In this document: in pieces, positions 15,954 through 23,062 of the stretch
Position numbering within the stretch: the stretch's first letter is position 1
Layout: each line of letters starts with the position of its first letter
Assembly (NCBI GenBank): GCA_947427035.1
Contig: CANEGK010000022.1
Span: 1 to 38,845, forward strand
From: an uncultured Clostridium sp.
GTDB taxonomy: Bacteria; Bacillota; Clostridia; Oscillospirales; Butyricicoccaceae
Reading direction: 5' to 3'
Length of the DNA: 38,845 bases
Notes under the pieces: model-generated
The model's database searches: none
The model's input: the letters and a program-made list of their open reading frames with translations, nothing else
Told to the model about the DNA's origin: nothing
Translations under genes and position numbers: made by a program

Positions 15954-16667
15954 TTAGCTGCGCGGAGCGCGGCTATCCGGACGGCGGCCGCCGTGGGGGC
16001 GCCCGCCGGAGCGGGGGCCGTTCTGCGGCCGGGATTTTTCCATGCCGATCGGCGAGACAATGACGCGCCGGTTGGGCTCGCTGCCCGTTGAATAGGTGGT
16101 AACGCCGTCAAAGTCCTGCAAGGCGGAATGAATGATGCGGCGTTCGTGGGGGTTCATCGGCTCCAGCGCCACAGGTTTTTTGTACTTGAGCGCCTTCTGC
16201 GCCGTCTTCTGCGCCAGCGCCTGCAAAGCGCTCTCGCGCTTTTTGCGGTAGTTTTCCGTATCAACCGTGATGCGCCAGCGATCCTCTTCTTCACGGTTGG
16301 CGACGATGGATGTCAGGTACTGAATGGCGTCCAGCGTGTCGCCGCGGCGGCCGATGACGGCCCCCATATTGCTGCCGGACAGCTCGATATGGATGGTATG
16401 CTCCTGCTGATCAACCGTCGTGTCGATGTGGGCCGGGGTGCCGAAGCGATCGAGCAGGCCGGACAGGAACTCGCGCGCCGTGTCGGCCGGCGACGTTTCA
16501 TACGAGACGCGCACAATGGCAGGCTCGCGCCCGATGCCCAAAAAGCCCGACTTGGGCTTTTGCACCACCTCGACCGAAACGTCGTCGCGTTCGACATTCA
16601 GCTCGGCAAGGGCCTTTTTGACGGCCTCGTCAATCGAGTCGCCCCGGGTTTCTATTGTTTTAAGCAA
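15954..16667 (-). CDS. jag: RNA-binding protein Jag/KhpB
   Basis: This 237-residue protein has the Jag_N domain (1-50, with the family's KPKSGFLGIGREPAIVRV), a KH domain (about 75-150, GSNMGAVIGRRGDTLDAIQYL) and an R3H domain (about 150-210, NPHERRIIHSALQDFDGVTTYSTGSEPNRRVIVSP). Jag/KhpB binds small RNAs and mRNAs and affects cell elongation and division. The basic Gly/Arg-rich tail after residue 213 may add RNA affinity. The start is TTG at 16667 with GAGGTGA upstream. It is the last gene of the operon, 16 bp after yidC. Confidence 0.94.
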   Translation of the reverse strand: MLKTIETRGDSIDEAVKKALAELNVERDDVSVEVVQKPKSGFLGIGREPAIVRVSYETSPADTAREFLSGLLDRFGTPAHIDTTVDQQEHTIHIELSGSNMGAVIGRRGDTLDAIQYLTSIVANREEEDRWRITVDTENYRKKRESALQALAQKTAQKALKYKKPVALEPMNPHERRIIHSALQDFDGVTTYSTGSEPNRRVIVSPIGMEKSRPQNGPRSGGRPHGGRRPDSRAPRS

Positions 16668-16683
16668 TGCGCTTCACCTCTTT

Positions 16684-17523
16684 TTACTCCAGTTGCTTGT
16701 TTTGCTGCGGCTTGTATAAAAGCTTGGTCAGAATGACTTCCTGCGCCACCATGAGCAGGTTGTTGGAGATCCAGTATATTCCAAGGCCGGCGGGCAGGAT
16801 AAAGCCGAAATAGAGCGACATGGCGGGCATCATAATGTACATCATGCCGTTCATGGACTGTGTCTGCGGGTTTTGGACATTGCCCGCGATTTTTTTGTTG
16901 AGTTTCTGGCTGATAAAGCTGTAAAGGAAGGATGTCAGCGCAGAAAGAATGGGGATAATCCACAAAAGATTAAAGGCTTTAAAGCTGGGGGTTGCGGCCA
17001 GATTGATGCCAAGGAAATTGAAATCAACCTGCATGATCTTGTCCGAAATGCCGGAAATAAGGTCAAAGTTCTGGTGCATCAGGCCGGCCAGGCCGATTTG
17101 CGCGGTGTAGTCATTTCCCATCGTGTAGTTGAGCGCGTTGGCGACGGCGGTAATCTCGTCGGCCGTCAGCTGCATGAAATAGGTCAGCGGCTGCGAAATG
17201 ACGTAGTAAAGGCCGAGCATGATGGGCAGGGTAATGAGCTGAGGCAGGCAGCCGGCCGACATCGAGACGCCCTCGTTGTCATACAGCTCCTGCACTTTTT
17301 CGGCGTATTTTTGCCGATCCTTGCCATACTTTTTTTGCAGCTCGAGCATTTTAGGCTGGATGCGCTGCATGTCGATCATGCTCCGTTTGCTCTTGATGGT
17401 CAGCGGCAGCAGAAGCAGCTTGGCCAGCAGGGCAAACAGAAAGATGCTCAGACCATAATTGCCGACCAGCTCGTAAATAAAGCGCATGATGTAGCCGAAC
17501 GGCGTGGCGATGATACTCAGCAT
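16684..17523 (-). CDS. yidC: Membrane protein insertase YidC/OxaA
   Basis: This 279-residue insertase folds and inserts membrane proteins with or without Sec. It has about five hydrophobic segments and the cytoplasmic charged region between the first two (KSKRSMIDMQRIQPKMLELQKKYG), typical of Gram-positive YidC. The second conserved block is AGCLPQLITLPIMLGLYYVISQPL. Unlike many Gram-positive YidC proteins it shows no lipobox. The ATG at 17523 has AAGGAG about 11 bp upstream, overlapping the yidD end. The position between yidD and jag is canonical. Confidence 0.95.
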   Translation of the reverse strand: MLSIIATPFGYIMRFIYELVGNYGLSIFLFALLAKLLLLPLTIKSKRSMIDMQRIQPKMLELQKKYGKDRQKYAEKVQELYDNEGVSMSAGCLPQLITLPIMLGLYYVISQPLTYFMQLTADEITAVANALNYTMGNDYTAQIGLAGLMHQNFDLISGISDKIMQVDFNFLGINLAATPSFKAFNLLWIIPILSALTSFLYSFISQKLNKKIAGNVQNPQTQSMNGMMYIMMPAMSLYFGFILPAGLGIYWISNNLLMVAQEVILTKLLYKPQQNKQLE

Positions 17524-17529
17524 GAATGG

Positions 17530-17802
17530 TTATTCTCCTTTGTCCGTCGGCGGCCTGCGCCGCCGTTTGCAAATGGGGCGGATGTTCTGCGGAACAGGGT
17601 CGTAACCGCCCCGGCAGAAAGGGTTGCAGCGCAGAATGCGCCACAGGGCGAGCCCCCCGCCGCAAAGAGCGCCATGTAAGGAAATGGCTTCCCGGGCGTA
17701 TTGGGAGCAGGTGGGGGTAAACCGGCAGCATGGCTGCCGTTTGAGCCCTGAGAGGCGCTTTTGGTAAAGGTCAATAAGGCGCAAAAGCAGCCGTCTAAGC
17801 AT
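17530..17802 (-). CDS. yidD: Membrane protein insertion efficiency factor YidD
   Basis: This 90-residue protein carries the YidD signature: [16 protein letters not shown] near residues 25-40 and [17 protein letters not shown] near 54-70. An N-terminal amphipathic helix ([17 protein letters not shown]) places it at the membrane, where it assists YidC-dependent insertion. The start overlaps the end of rnpA by 8 bp, the usual coupling. The tail is basic ([10 protein letters not shown]). Confidence 0.95.
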   Translation of the reverse strand: MLRRLLLRLIDLYQKRLSGLKRQPCCRFTPTCSQYAREAISLHGALCGGGLALWRILRCNPFCRGGYDPVPQNIRPICKRRRRPPTDKGE

Positions 17803-18151
17803 TGGGCCCGGCCCCCTGTAAAAGATCCAGCTTTTTAAGGTGGACGCGCAGTTCGCGCATAAGCCCCGAAAAGTCGGATTGCAGCGCACCGTGGCGCGCC
17901 ACGATGACGATGTCCCACCCGGCGCGGGTGCCCGGCTCCGAAAGCCGGTAGCATTCGCGCAGTCTGCGCCGGACGCGGTTACGCGTTACCGCACCGCCCA
18001 GCTTGCTGGAAACGGTAATGCCCATGCGGTTGGTGTCTTTCAGGCGATTTTTCATGGCGTAAACGGCCAAGCGCCCCCCTGCGCTGTGCCGACCACGCGC
18101 ATACAGCGCGCGGAAACGGTGGTTTTCGTTGAGGGATATTGTGTGAAGCAT
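17795..18151 (-). CDS. rnpA: Ribonuclease P protein component
   Basis: This 118-residue basic protein is the cofactor of the RNase P ribozyme, which removes 5' leaders of tRNA precursors. The RNR box reads [12 protein letters not shown] (58-69), preceded by [22 protein letters not shown] lies about 6 bp before the ATG at 18151. It follows rpmH after a 62-bp gap containing a hairpin and overlaps yidD. Confidence 0.95.
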   Translation of the reverse strand: MLHTISLNENHRFRALYARGRHSAGGRLAVYAMKNRLKDTNRMGITVSSKLGGAVTRNRVRRRLRECYRLSEPGTRAGWDIVIVARHGALQSDFSGLMRELRVHLKKLDLLQGAGPNA

Positions 18152-18178
18152 GGTCGTCTCCCGCTTCGGTTAAAATAT

Positions 18179-18201
18179 AAGACCGCCGGGAAAGCGGTCT
18201 T
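18179..18201 (-). terminator. Hairpin between rpmH and rnpA
   Basis: AAGACCGC (18179-18186) pairs perfectly with GCGGTCTT (18194-18201). The sequence after it on the minus strand, TATATTTTAA, is U-rich but mixed, so it may be a partial terminator lowering rnpA relative to rpmH expression, or a processing site. Confidence 0.6.
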
Positions 18202-18213
18202 AAAGCGTGAACA

Positions 18214-18348
18214 TCAGTGGGTCAGGCGGATTCTGCCCTTGGCGCGGCGCCTGGCCAGGACCTTTCTGCCGTTGCGCGTTTTCATCCTTTTCATAAAGCC
18301 GTGCTCTTTGCTGCGCTGACGTTTCTTAGGCTGATAGGTACGAAGCAT
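18214..18348 (-). CDS. rpmH: Large ribosomal subunit protein bL34
   Basis: This 44-residue protein is full-length L34: [18 protein letters not shown], then [18 protein letters not shown], ending RIRLTH. GGAGGTG precedes the ATG by 6 bp. A near-consensus promoter lies upstream. rpmH normally borders dnaA and the replication origin, but no dnaA is found on the other side here. Confidence 0.97.
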   Translation of the reverse strand: MLRTYQPKKRQRSKEHGFMKRMKTRNGRKVLARRRAKGRIRLTH

Positions 18349-18443
18349 GTTGTACACCTCCCGAAAATGAGATATTCAGACACCGCCGCGGGTTTGCGCA
18401 CAGAGCAAGCCCATGGCGCTGCCTGAAGCAATATGCAACTTGT

Positions 18444-18473
18444 ATTATATCCTGTCAAAGCGGTCTTTGTCAA
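18444..18473 (-). promoter_or_regulatory. Promoter of the rpmH operon
   Basis: On the minus strand a perfect TTGACA and a perfect TATAAT are separated by 18 bp, 96 bp upstream of the rpmH start. This is the strongest promoter match in the window, fitting a ribosomal protein operon. Confidence 0.88.
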
Positions 18474-18530
18474 CAGAAAAACGAGAAAAAGACGGCGCGC
18501 CGGGTTACACGGCCGATATTGATACAGAAG

Positions 18531-18580
18531 CAAAAGGGGCGCCGACCTCAGGGGCCGGCAGGTTTGGCAAAAGCGCCCCT
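18531..18580 (-). terminator. Second hairpin downstream of spoVT
   Basis: GGGGCGC (18536-18542) pairs with GCGCCCC (18573-18579) around a 30-base loop that can itself fold. TTTTGC follows on the minus strand. It probably backs up the adjacent terminator. Confidence 0.45.
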
Positions 18581-18587
18581 GTCCGCA

Positions 18588-18633
18588 CAAAAAACAACGG
18601 CGGACGGGTGCTGTATGCGCCGCGTTCCGCCGA
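18588..18633 (-). terminator. Terminator of spoVT
   Basis: CGGCGGA (18598-18604) pairs with TCCGCCG (18626-18632). The minus-strand transcript continues with TTGTTTTTT. It is 22 bp past the spoVT stop. Confidence 0.7.
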
Positions 18634-18654
18634 AAAAAGAAAGATTCAAAGAGG

Positions 18655-19182
18655 TCAGTCTTCCATTTGCTTGGCCAGAAAAAGAGCGGCCAGCTGCAAA
18701 AGCTTGTGCTCGGTTTCGCCAACCGGCAGATCGCCGGCGACCAGGGCCACGCAGCCGCACAAATCGCCGCCCGCAATGATAGGCTGCACTGTACCGGCCA
18801 AAAGGTGCGGCGCCGTCGGCGTGATGGGAAGACCGCTGTCGCTGCAAACAAGCTGGCGCGAGGACATGGCCTGCTCAAGCTCGGGCGAAACAGGGCGGCC
18901 GTCAAGCTCGCGCCGCATGGAGCTGCCGGCGGCGATGACGCTGTCGCGATCGCACACGACACAGGTGTGGCCGCAGCTTTTGAAGATGGCCTCGCACATT
19001 TGAAGGGCGAAGGTGCTCAGCTCGCCGACCGGGGAATATTTTTTAAAGATGACGCTTCCGCCGGCGTCTGTGAAGATTTCCAGCGGTTCTCCCTCTCGGA
19101 TACGCATGGTGCGGCGGATCTCTTTGGGAATGACGACACGGCCCAAATCATCGATGCGGCGCACAATACCAGTTGCTTTCAT
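18655..19182 (-). CDS. spoVT: Stage V sporulation transcriptional regulator SpoVT
   Basis: This 175-residue protein has the AbrB-type swapped-hairpin DNA-binding domain (1-52, MKATGIVRRIDDLGRVVIPKEIRR) and a C-terminal GAF-like domain, the SpoVT architecture and length. SpoVT adjusts forespore sigma-G genes late in sporulation, so the organism probably forms endospores. The ATG at 19182 is set by AAGGAGAT, about 9 bp upstream. The gene lies next to rpmH rather than near mfd/spoVB as in Bacillus. No confident sigma-G promoter could be picked in the 200-bp upstream region. Confidence 0.92.
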   Translation of the reverse strand: MKATGIVRRIDDLGRVVIPKEIRRTMRIREGEPLEIFTDAGGSVIFKKYSPVGELSTFALQMCEAIFKSCGHTCVVCDRDSVIAAGSSMRRELDGRPVSPELEQAMSSRQLVCSDSGLPITPTAPHLLAGTVQPIIAGGDLCGCVALVAGDLPVGETEHKLLQLAALFLAKQMED

Positions 19183-19263
19183 ATTTGAAGATATCTCCTT
19201 TTCGCATAACTTGCCCGAAGCGCCCATGGGCTTTCAGGCGGGGCTTTACTATTCATGCTGTTA

Positions 19264-19293
19264 TTTTTCACAGGACAGGGAGAATTATGCACA
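19264..19293 (+). other. Two DnaA-box-like 9-mers
   Basis: TTTTTCACA (19264-19272) and TTATGCACA (19285-19293) both match the relaxed DnaA box TTWTNCACA, in the same orientation and 12 bp apart, in an AT-richer stretch upstream of spoVT. Function is not established; chance matches are possible. Confidence 0.3.
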
Positions 19294-19328
19294 GTGTGTT
19301 TTAGAAGACACATTTGAAAAATTTCATG

Positions 19329-19368
19329 AAAAAACAGCGGCGTCGCTTTTTGAAAAACGATGCCGCTG
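19329..19368 (-). terminator. Terminator of the double-cubane reductase gene
   Basis: CAGCGGC and TCG arms pair across an 11-bp interrupted stem (19335-19345 with 19358-19368), followed on the minus strand by TTTTTTC. It lies 21 bp past the stop at 19389. Confidence 0.85.
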
Positions 19369-19388
19369 CGGCTGCTTTGACAGGGGGG

Positions 19389-20564
19389 TTACAGCATTTC
19401 AAGGAAGGCCGACAACCGGGTGCTGATTTGGCCGGTATCGGCCGTTGAGTAGTCGGTTTCTATGGCAATATAGGGTTTATTTTTGGTTTTTGTGACAAAC
19501 TGGCGGATGTTATAGGCTTCCACATTATAAGTATGGCAGGCTTGGAGAATGACCTCGACCACAGCGTCGACCTGGTATTCGTCAATCAGGCGATCCATCA
19601 GCTTGATGCGGTTGGGGTTCGGCGTCATGCACGAGCAGCCGATATTGAGGTAGCGCCGGGCCAAAGCGTCGTAAATGTCGGGCGCGTCGGCGTCAACCAG
19701 TTCGTCGACCGACTTGGCGCCGCCGCAGTTTTCGTATACGACAACCTGCGCTCCATTGTCCTCCAGGCACTTGATGACCTTTTCGCTGGCGCCGCCGATG
19801 GGGCTGCCGGTGACCAGAATACGCGGCCGGCCGGCAAAGCGCTGCTTGGGACAGTTTTCGGTGCCGTCGTCGTACTCAGACAAAATGCGTTGCGTCAGCG
19901 CGCGGACTTCGCCGGGAATTTCCGCTTTGTCAAACTTGAAGGTGCTGCCGTACAGAACCTTGTACATGTTGCCGCCCAGCATGGGGGCGGGGTTGAGCTT
20001 CATCAGCTCGTAAAATTCCTTGAGCGCGCGGCGCTCTTCGTTTTTCAGGCGCGCCGCTTCGCGCACCTGTTCTTCGGTGATGGTGACGCCGAAATGGCTC
20101 TCGAGCTTTTCCTTAAACTTGATGACCTCTTTTTTCCACAGCTCCAGCGCTTCGGGGCTCTGGCTGTTGGGCAGCTCCATGACATAAACCGGCTTGAACT
20201 CACCCAGCATTTCGTACATTTTCTTTTTGCCGTCGCAGGTCGTTTCCCCGACGATCAGATCGGAAAAATAGAAAAACGGGCACTTGTCGGTTTTGGCAAA
20301 GCCGTAGCTCGATTTGACGAGCGGGCACAGATTGCGCGGCAGATCCTTTTCGGCGTCCGGAATGGTTTCACCCGACATGGAGCACAGTCCGACAACGGCC
20401 GCTCCCATGGCCATAGGGATTTCCTGCGGCAGATAAGTGCAGAAAACGCCGACAAAGGGGACTCCCTTTTCTTTCAACTCCATCGCGGTGATAAAGGATT
20501 TTTTGCGTTGTTCACTGAACTCTTCAAAGACTTCGGGCAGTTCGCGAACGAGCTCTCTGTTCAT
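19389..20564 (-). CDS. Double-cubane-cluster-type anaerobic reductase (HgdB/2-hydroxyacyl-CoA dehydratase family)
   Basis: This 391-residue protein matches the single-subunit double-cubane-cluster family related to 2-hydroxyacyl-CoA dehydratase subunits and BcrB/C. Such proteins hold an [8Fe-9S] cluster and, with an ATP-driven activase, perform low-potential two-electron reductions. Candidate ligands are Cys42, Cys61, Cys80, Cys95, Cys110, Cys280 (ENCGGAKS), Cys310/Cys312 (GCSCMTPNPNR) and Cys343 (LQACHTYNVEA). GGAGGCG lies about 8 bp before the ATG at 20564. The gene has its own terminator and appears monocistronic. The activase partner normally needed is not in the window. The physiological substrate is unknown. 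Confidence 0.88.
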   Translation of the reverse strand: MNRELVRELPEVFEEFSEQRKKSFITAMELKEKGVPFVGVFCTYLPQEIPMAMGAAVVGLCSMSGETIPDAEKDLPRNLCPLVKSSYGFAKTDKCPFFYFSDLIVGETTCDGKKKMYEMLGEFKPVYVMELPNSQSPEALELWKKEVIKFKEKLESHFGVTITEEQVREAARLKNEERRALKEFYELMKLNPAPMLGGNMYKVLYGSTFKFDKAEIPGEVRALTQRILSEYDDGTENCPKQRFAGRPRILVTGSPIGGASEKVIKCLEDNGAQVVVYENCGGAKSVDELVDADAPDIYDALARRYLNIGCSCMTPNPNRIKLMDRLIDEYQVDAVVEVILQACHTYNVEAYNIRQFVTKTKNKPYIAIETDYSTADTGQISTRLSAFLEML

Positions 20565-20770
20565 TGCTTTTCGCCTCCGATCCGGCCTGCCCTGCCGGCA
20601 AAGCGGCACATAAGGGTAAGTCGGGGATAGTTTTCTGTAACTGAATATAGCATACACTTTATACGCTGTGAAGCCTCTTCGCCCCTTTATCTGAAAATCA
20701 AAACCGGATAAAACGAGTTATAGGAAAGGCTGAGCGCCGGCTGCAAAAAAGCGGCCTGCAAAGGCAGATG

Positions 20771-20795
20771 TCCGGGAAAATCCGGGAACATTCCC
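20771..20795 (+). promoter_or_regulatory. Direct and inverted repeats upstream of the SLH protein gene
   Basis: TCCGGGAA occurs twice with 10-bp spacing (20771-20778 and 20781-20788), one helical turn apart. The second copy forms GGGAA-CA-TTCCC (20784-20795). This spacing is typical of an operator. No clear sigma-A promoter was found around it. Confidence 0.4.
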
Positions 20796-20859
20796 GCGCG
20801 GCATCCGTCTAAAAAACAACGAAGCGGGATGTAAACGACAACGGAATGGAGGGTCTGAA

Positions 20860-22992
20860 ATGAAAAAACTGCTTTGTACACTGCTCTGCGCCGCGCTGCT
20901 GGGCGGAACGGCGGCACCGGCGCTGGCGGCCGAATCGGCCGACGCCCGCCTGGCAAAGGTGACGCAGGCCGTAAAAACCCGGCTGGGGCTGGACACCGAG
21001 GAGTATGAGTCCTTTTACGGCAGCAGCGAAGAACAGGAGCTGGCCACCCTCTGGTCGCTGGAATGGAGCGGTCAGAACGGCTCGCTGAGCATCGAAGCGT
21101 TGGAGGACGGCACCGTCGTCAGCTACCGGCTGTATGAGCCGGCGCCGGCCAATGAATCGGGGTCGATTCCGTCCTTCCCGGCCGGCGATTCCAAAGCGGC
21201 GGTCAATGCCGCCAATGATTTCCTGAAAAAGGCGCTCAACGCAAACGAAACAATCCGCCTGGGGACGGCGTATGGCGAAGACCAACTGGGCAGCACTTCC
21301 TACCGCTTTTCTGGTGAAATCCAGCTGAACGGCCTGCCCTCGCCCCTCAGCTATTCGCTGACGGTGCGCGCGGACGACGGAAGGGTGACGCGCTTCTGGC
21401 GCGATGTGCCCGACACCGTCTGCCTGGGCGGCGTGCCCGGGGCCACGGCCTCGATTTCAGCTGTGCAGGCCGCCGAAAGCCTGAAGAAGACGCAGGCTTT
21501 GCGGCTGGAATATGTGCTGGCCGACAGCGGCAGAGCCGTTCTGCGCTATGTGCCGGACGACCTTCACACCTTCTATGTCGACGCGCGCACCGGTGAAGCG
21601 GTTGACCTGACCGAACTGCAAAAAGGCAGCTGGGAACGCGGCGGCAGCGGCATGGCGGCCAACGATGCTGCGGCGCCCGAAGCGGCGGCCGGCCTGAGCG
21701 AAGCCGAACAGGATGGCATCCGCAAGCTGGAGGGCGTTTTGGACAAAGACGCGCTTGACGCCGCGCTGCAAGCCGTGCAGGAATTCGGCTTGGGCCGCTA
21801 CACGCTGAATACAGCCGCCTACCGGCTGGAGCAGGACGGCGACAGCGAGCGGGTTCTGTGTACGCTGCGCTACAGCCGCGCGGCTGATGAAGGCAAGAGC
21901 TTCCGCACCGTGACGGTCGACGCGCGCACCGGCGAAGTGCTGGAGCTGTGGTCGTCGGCGCCGTGGAACGAAAACCGCCGCCCCGCGCTGAGCGTGCAGC
22001 AGGCGCAGGAGCGGGCCGAAGCCTTTTTGAAGGCCCGCTATGGCGCGCATTACGAAACGTTGGCGCTGTATGACACAGTGGACAGCACCGGCGAGGGATC
22101 GCCGTCCTATTCCTTCACCTTTGCGCGCCGCCAAAACGACATCTTTTTCCCGGCCAACGCCTACACGGTGGGCATTGACGCACAGGACGGCTCGGTCAGC
22201 TGTCTCTCCTTTACATACGACGAGTCGGTCGAGTTTGACAGTACCGACGGACTGGTGAGCGCCGAAGCCGCGCTGGACGCGTGGATGGGCGCCTACGAGG
22301 TGACGCTGCGCTATCTGCTCGTCCCCGAAAAGCTCGACCGGGCCAACGCGTCCGCCGCACGGCTCATCGACATGGGCATGACGCATTTCAACGCCATGAA
22401 GCTGGGGTATATGCTGGAGTGCGAGCAGCAGGTGCAGGGTGTTGACGCCAAAACCGGCGAGCCGGTGCTGGCGGCATTTGTCACAGGAACACCGGCGCAG
22501 GAATACGCCGACCTGACCGGCCACTGGGCCAAAGACGATATCGAGCGCCTGGCGCGTTTTGGCGTCGGGTATAGTGCCGAGCGCTTTCAGCCCGACAAGG
22601 CGCTGACACAGCTGGACGCCGTCTGTCTGCTGGCCAGTTTGCAGGGCTACCGGCTCGACCCTGAAAATGCGGATGCGCAGGAGAAAAATCAGGCTTACTC
22701 CATAGCGTATGGCATGGGCGCTTTAATCCGGCAGCAACGGCAGGACGGCGCCGTTTTGACGCGCGGTGAGTTGGTCAAGCTGCTGCTCAACGGCGCGGGC
22801 TACGAAAAAACCGCGTCGCTCAAGGGTATTTTCACCTGTTCGTATGCCGACCGCGCGTCCATCGCCGAAGCCGACCTGGGCTATGCGGCGCTGGCCCAGG
22901 GGCTGGGGCTGATCCGCGGCAGCTATAACGGCGCGCAGACGGCCACCCGTGCCGAGGCCGCTATCATGCTGGTGCGGCTGATGCAGTCCTGA
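20860..22992 (+). CDS. Secreted S-layer-homology protein with YcdB/PepSY-like repeats
   Basis: This 710-residue exported protein begins with a signal peptide (MKKLLCTLLCAALLGGTAAPALA, cleavage after residue 23). The body holds repeated units that each end in a VDARTG(E)-type strand: FYVDARTGEAVDL (about 240), VTVDARTGEVLEL (about 350) and VGIDAQDGSVSCL (about 440). These resemble PepSY and YcdB/YcdC repeats. The last 170 residues contain S-layer homology segments, from YADLTGHWAKDDIERLARFGV to TRAEAAIMLVRLM, which bind secondary cell-wall polymers. A GGAGGG site precedes the ATG. It is transcribed alone and ends in a strong terminator. PepSY units are often inhibitors or modulators of extracellular proteases; a role here is inference. 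Confidence 0.85.
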   Translation: MKKLLCTLLCAALLGGTAAPALAAESADARLAKVTQAVKTRLGLDTEEYESFYGSSEEQELATLWSLEWSGQNGSLSIEALEDGTVVSYRLYEPAPANESGSIPSFPAGDSKAAVNAANDFLKKALNANETIRLGTAYGEDQLGSTSYRFSGEIQLNGLPSPLSYSLTVRADDGRVTRFWRDVPDTVCLGGVPGATASISAVQAAESLKKTQALRLEYVLADSGRAVLRYVPDDLHTFYVDARTGEAVDLTELQKGSWERGGSGMAANDAAAPEAAAGLSEAEQDGIRKLEGVLDKDALDAALQAVQEFGLGRYTLNTAAYRLEQDGDSERVLCTLRYSRAADEGKSFRTVTVDARTGEVLELWSSAPWNENRRPALSVQQAQERAEAFLKARYGAHYETLALYDTVDSTGEGSPSYSFTFARRQNDIFFPANAYTVGIDAQDGSVSCLSFTYDESVEFDSTDGLVSAEAALDAWMGAYEVTLRYLLVPEKLDRANASAARLIDMGMTHFNAMKLGYMLECEQQVQGVDAKTGEPVLAAFVTGTPAQEYADLTGHWAKDDIERLARFGVGYSAERFQPDKALTQLDAVCLLASLQGYRLDPENADAQEKNQAYSIAYGMGALIRQQRQDGAVLTRGELVKLLLNGAGYEKTASLKGIFTCSYADRASIAEADLGYAALAQGLGLIRGSYNGAQTATRAEAAIMLVRLMQS

Positions 22993-23023
22993 ACGGACAC
23001 AGCTAAAAAGCTTTTTGGGCAGT

Positions 23024-23054
23024 AAAAACGGCGGCCGTTTGGCCGCCGTTTTTT
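23024..23054. terminator. Bidirectional terminator between convergent genes
   Basis: AAAAACGGCGGCC (23024-23036) pairs perfectly with GGCCGCCGTTTTT across a GTTT loop. It serves the SLH gene (+) and the S9 peptidase gene (-), whose stop is only 9 bp away. Confidence 0.95.
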
Positions 23055-23062
23055 ATGCTGCT

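Larger units (their letters stand above)
18349..18654. other. Gene-free stretch between rpmH and spoVT
   Basis: These 306 bp carry the rpmH promoter (18444-18473) and two hairpins that can end spoVT transcription (18531-18580 and 18588-18633). No credible open reading frame, dnaA fragment or DnaA-box cluster is seen in this stretch. Confidence 0.7.
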
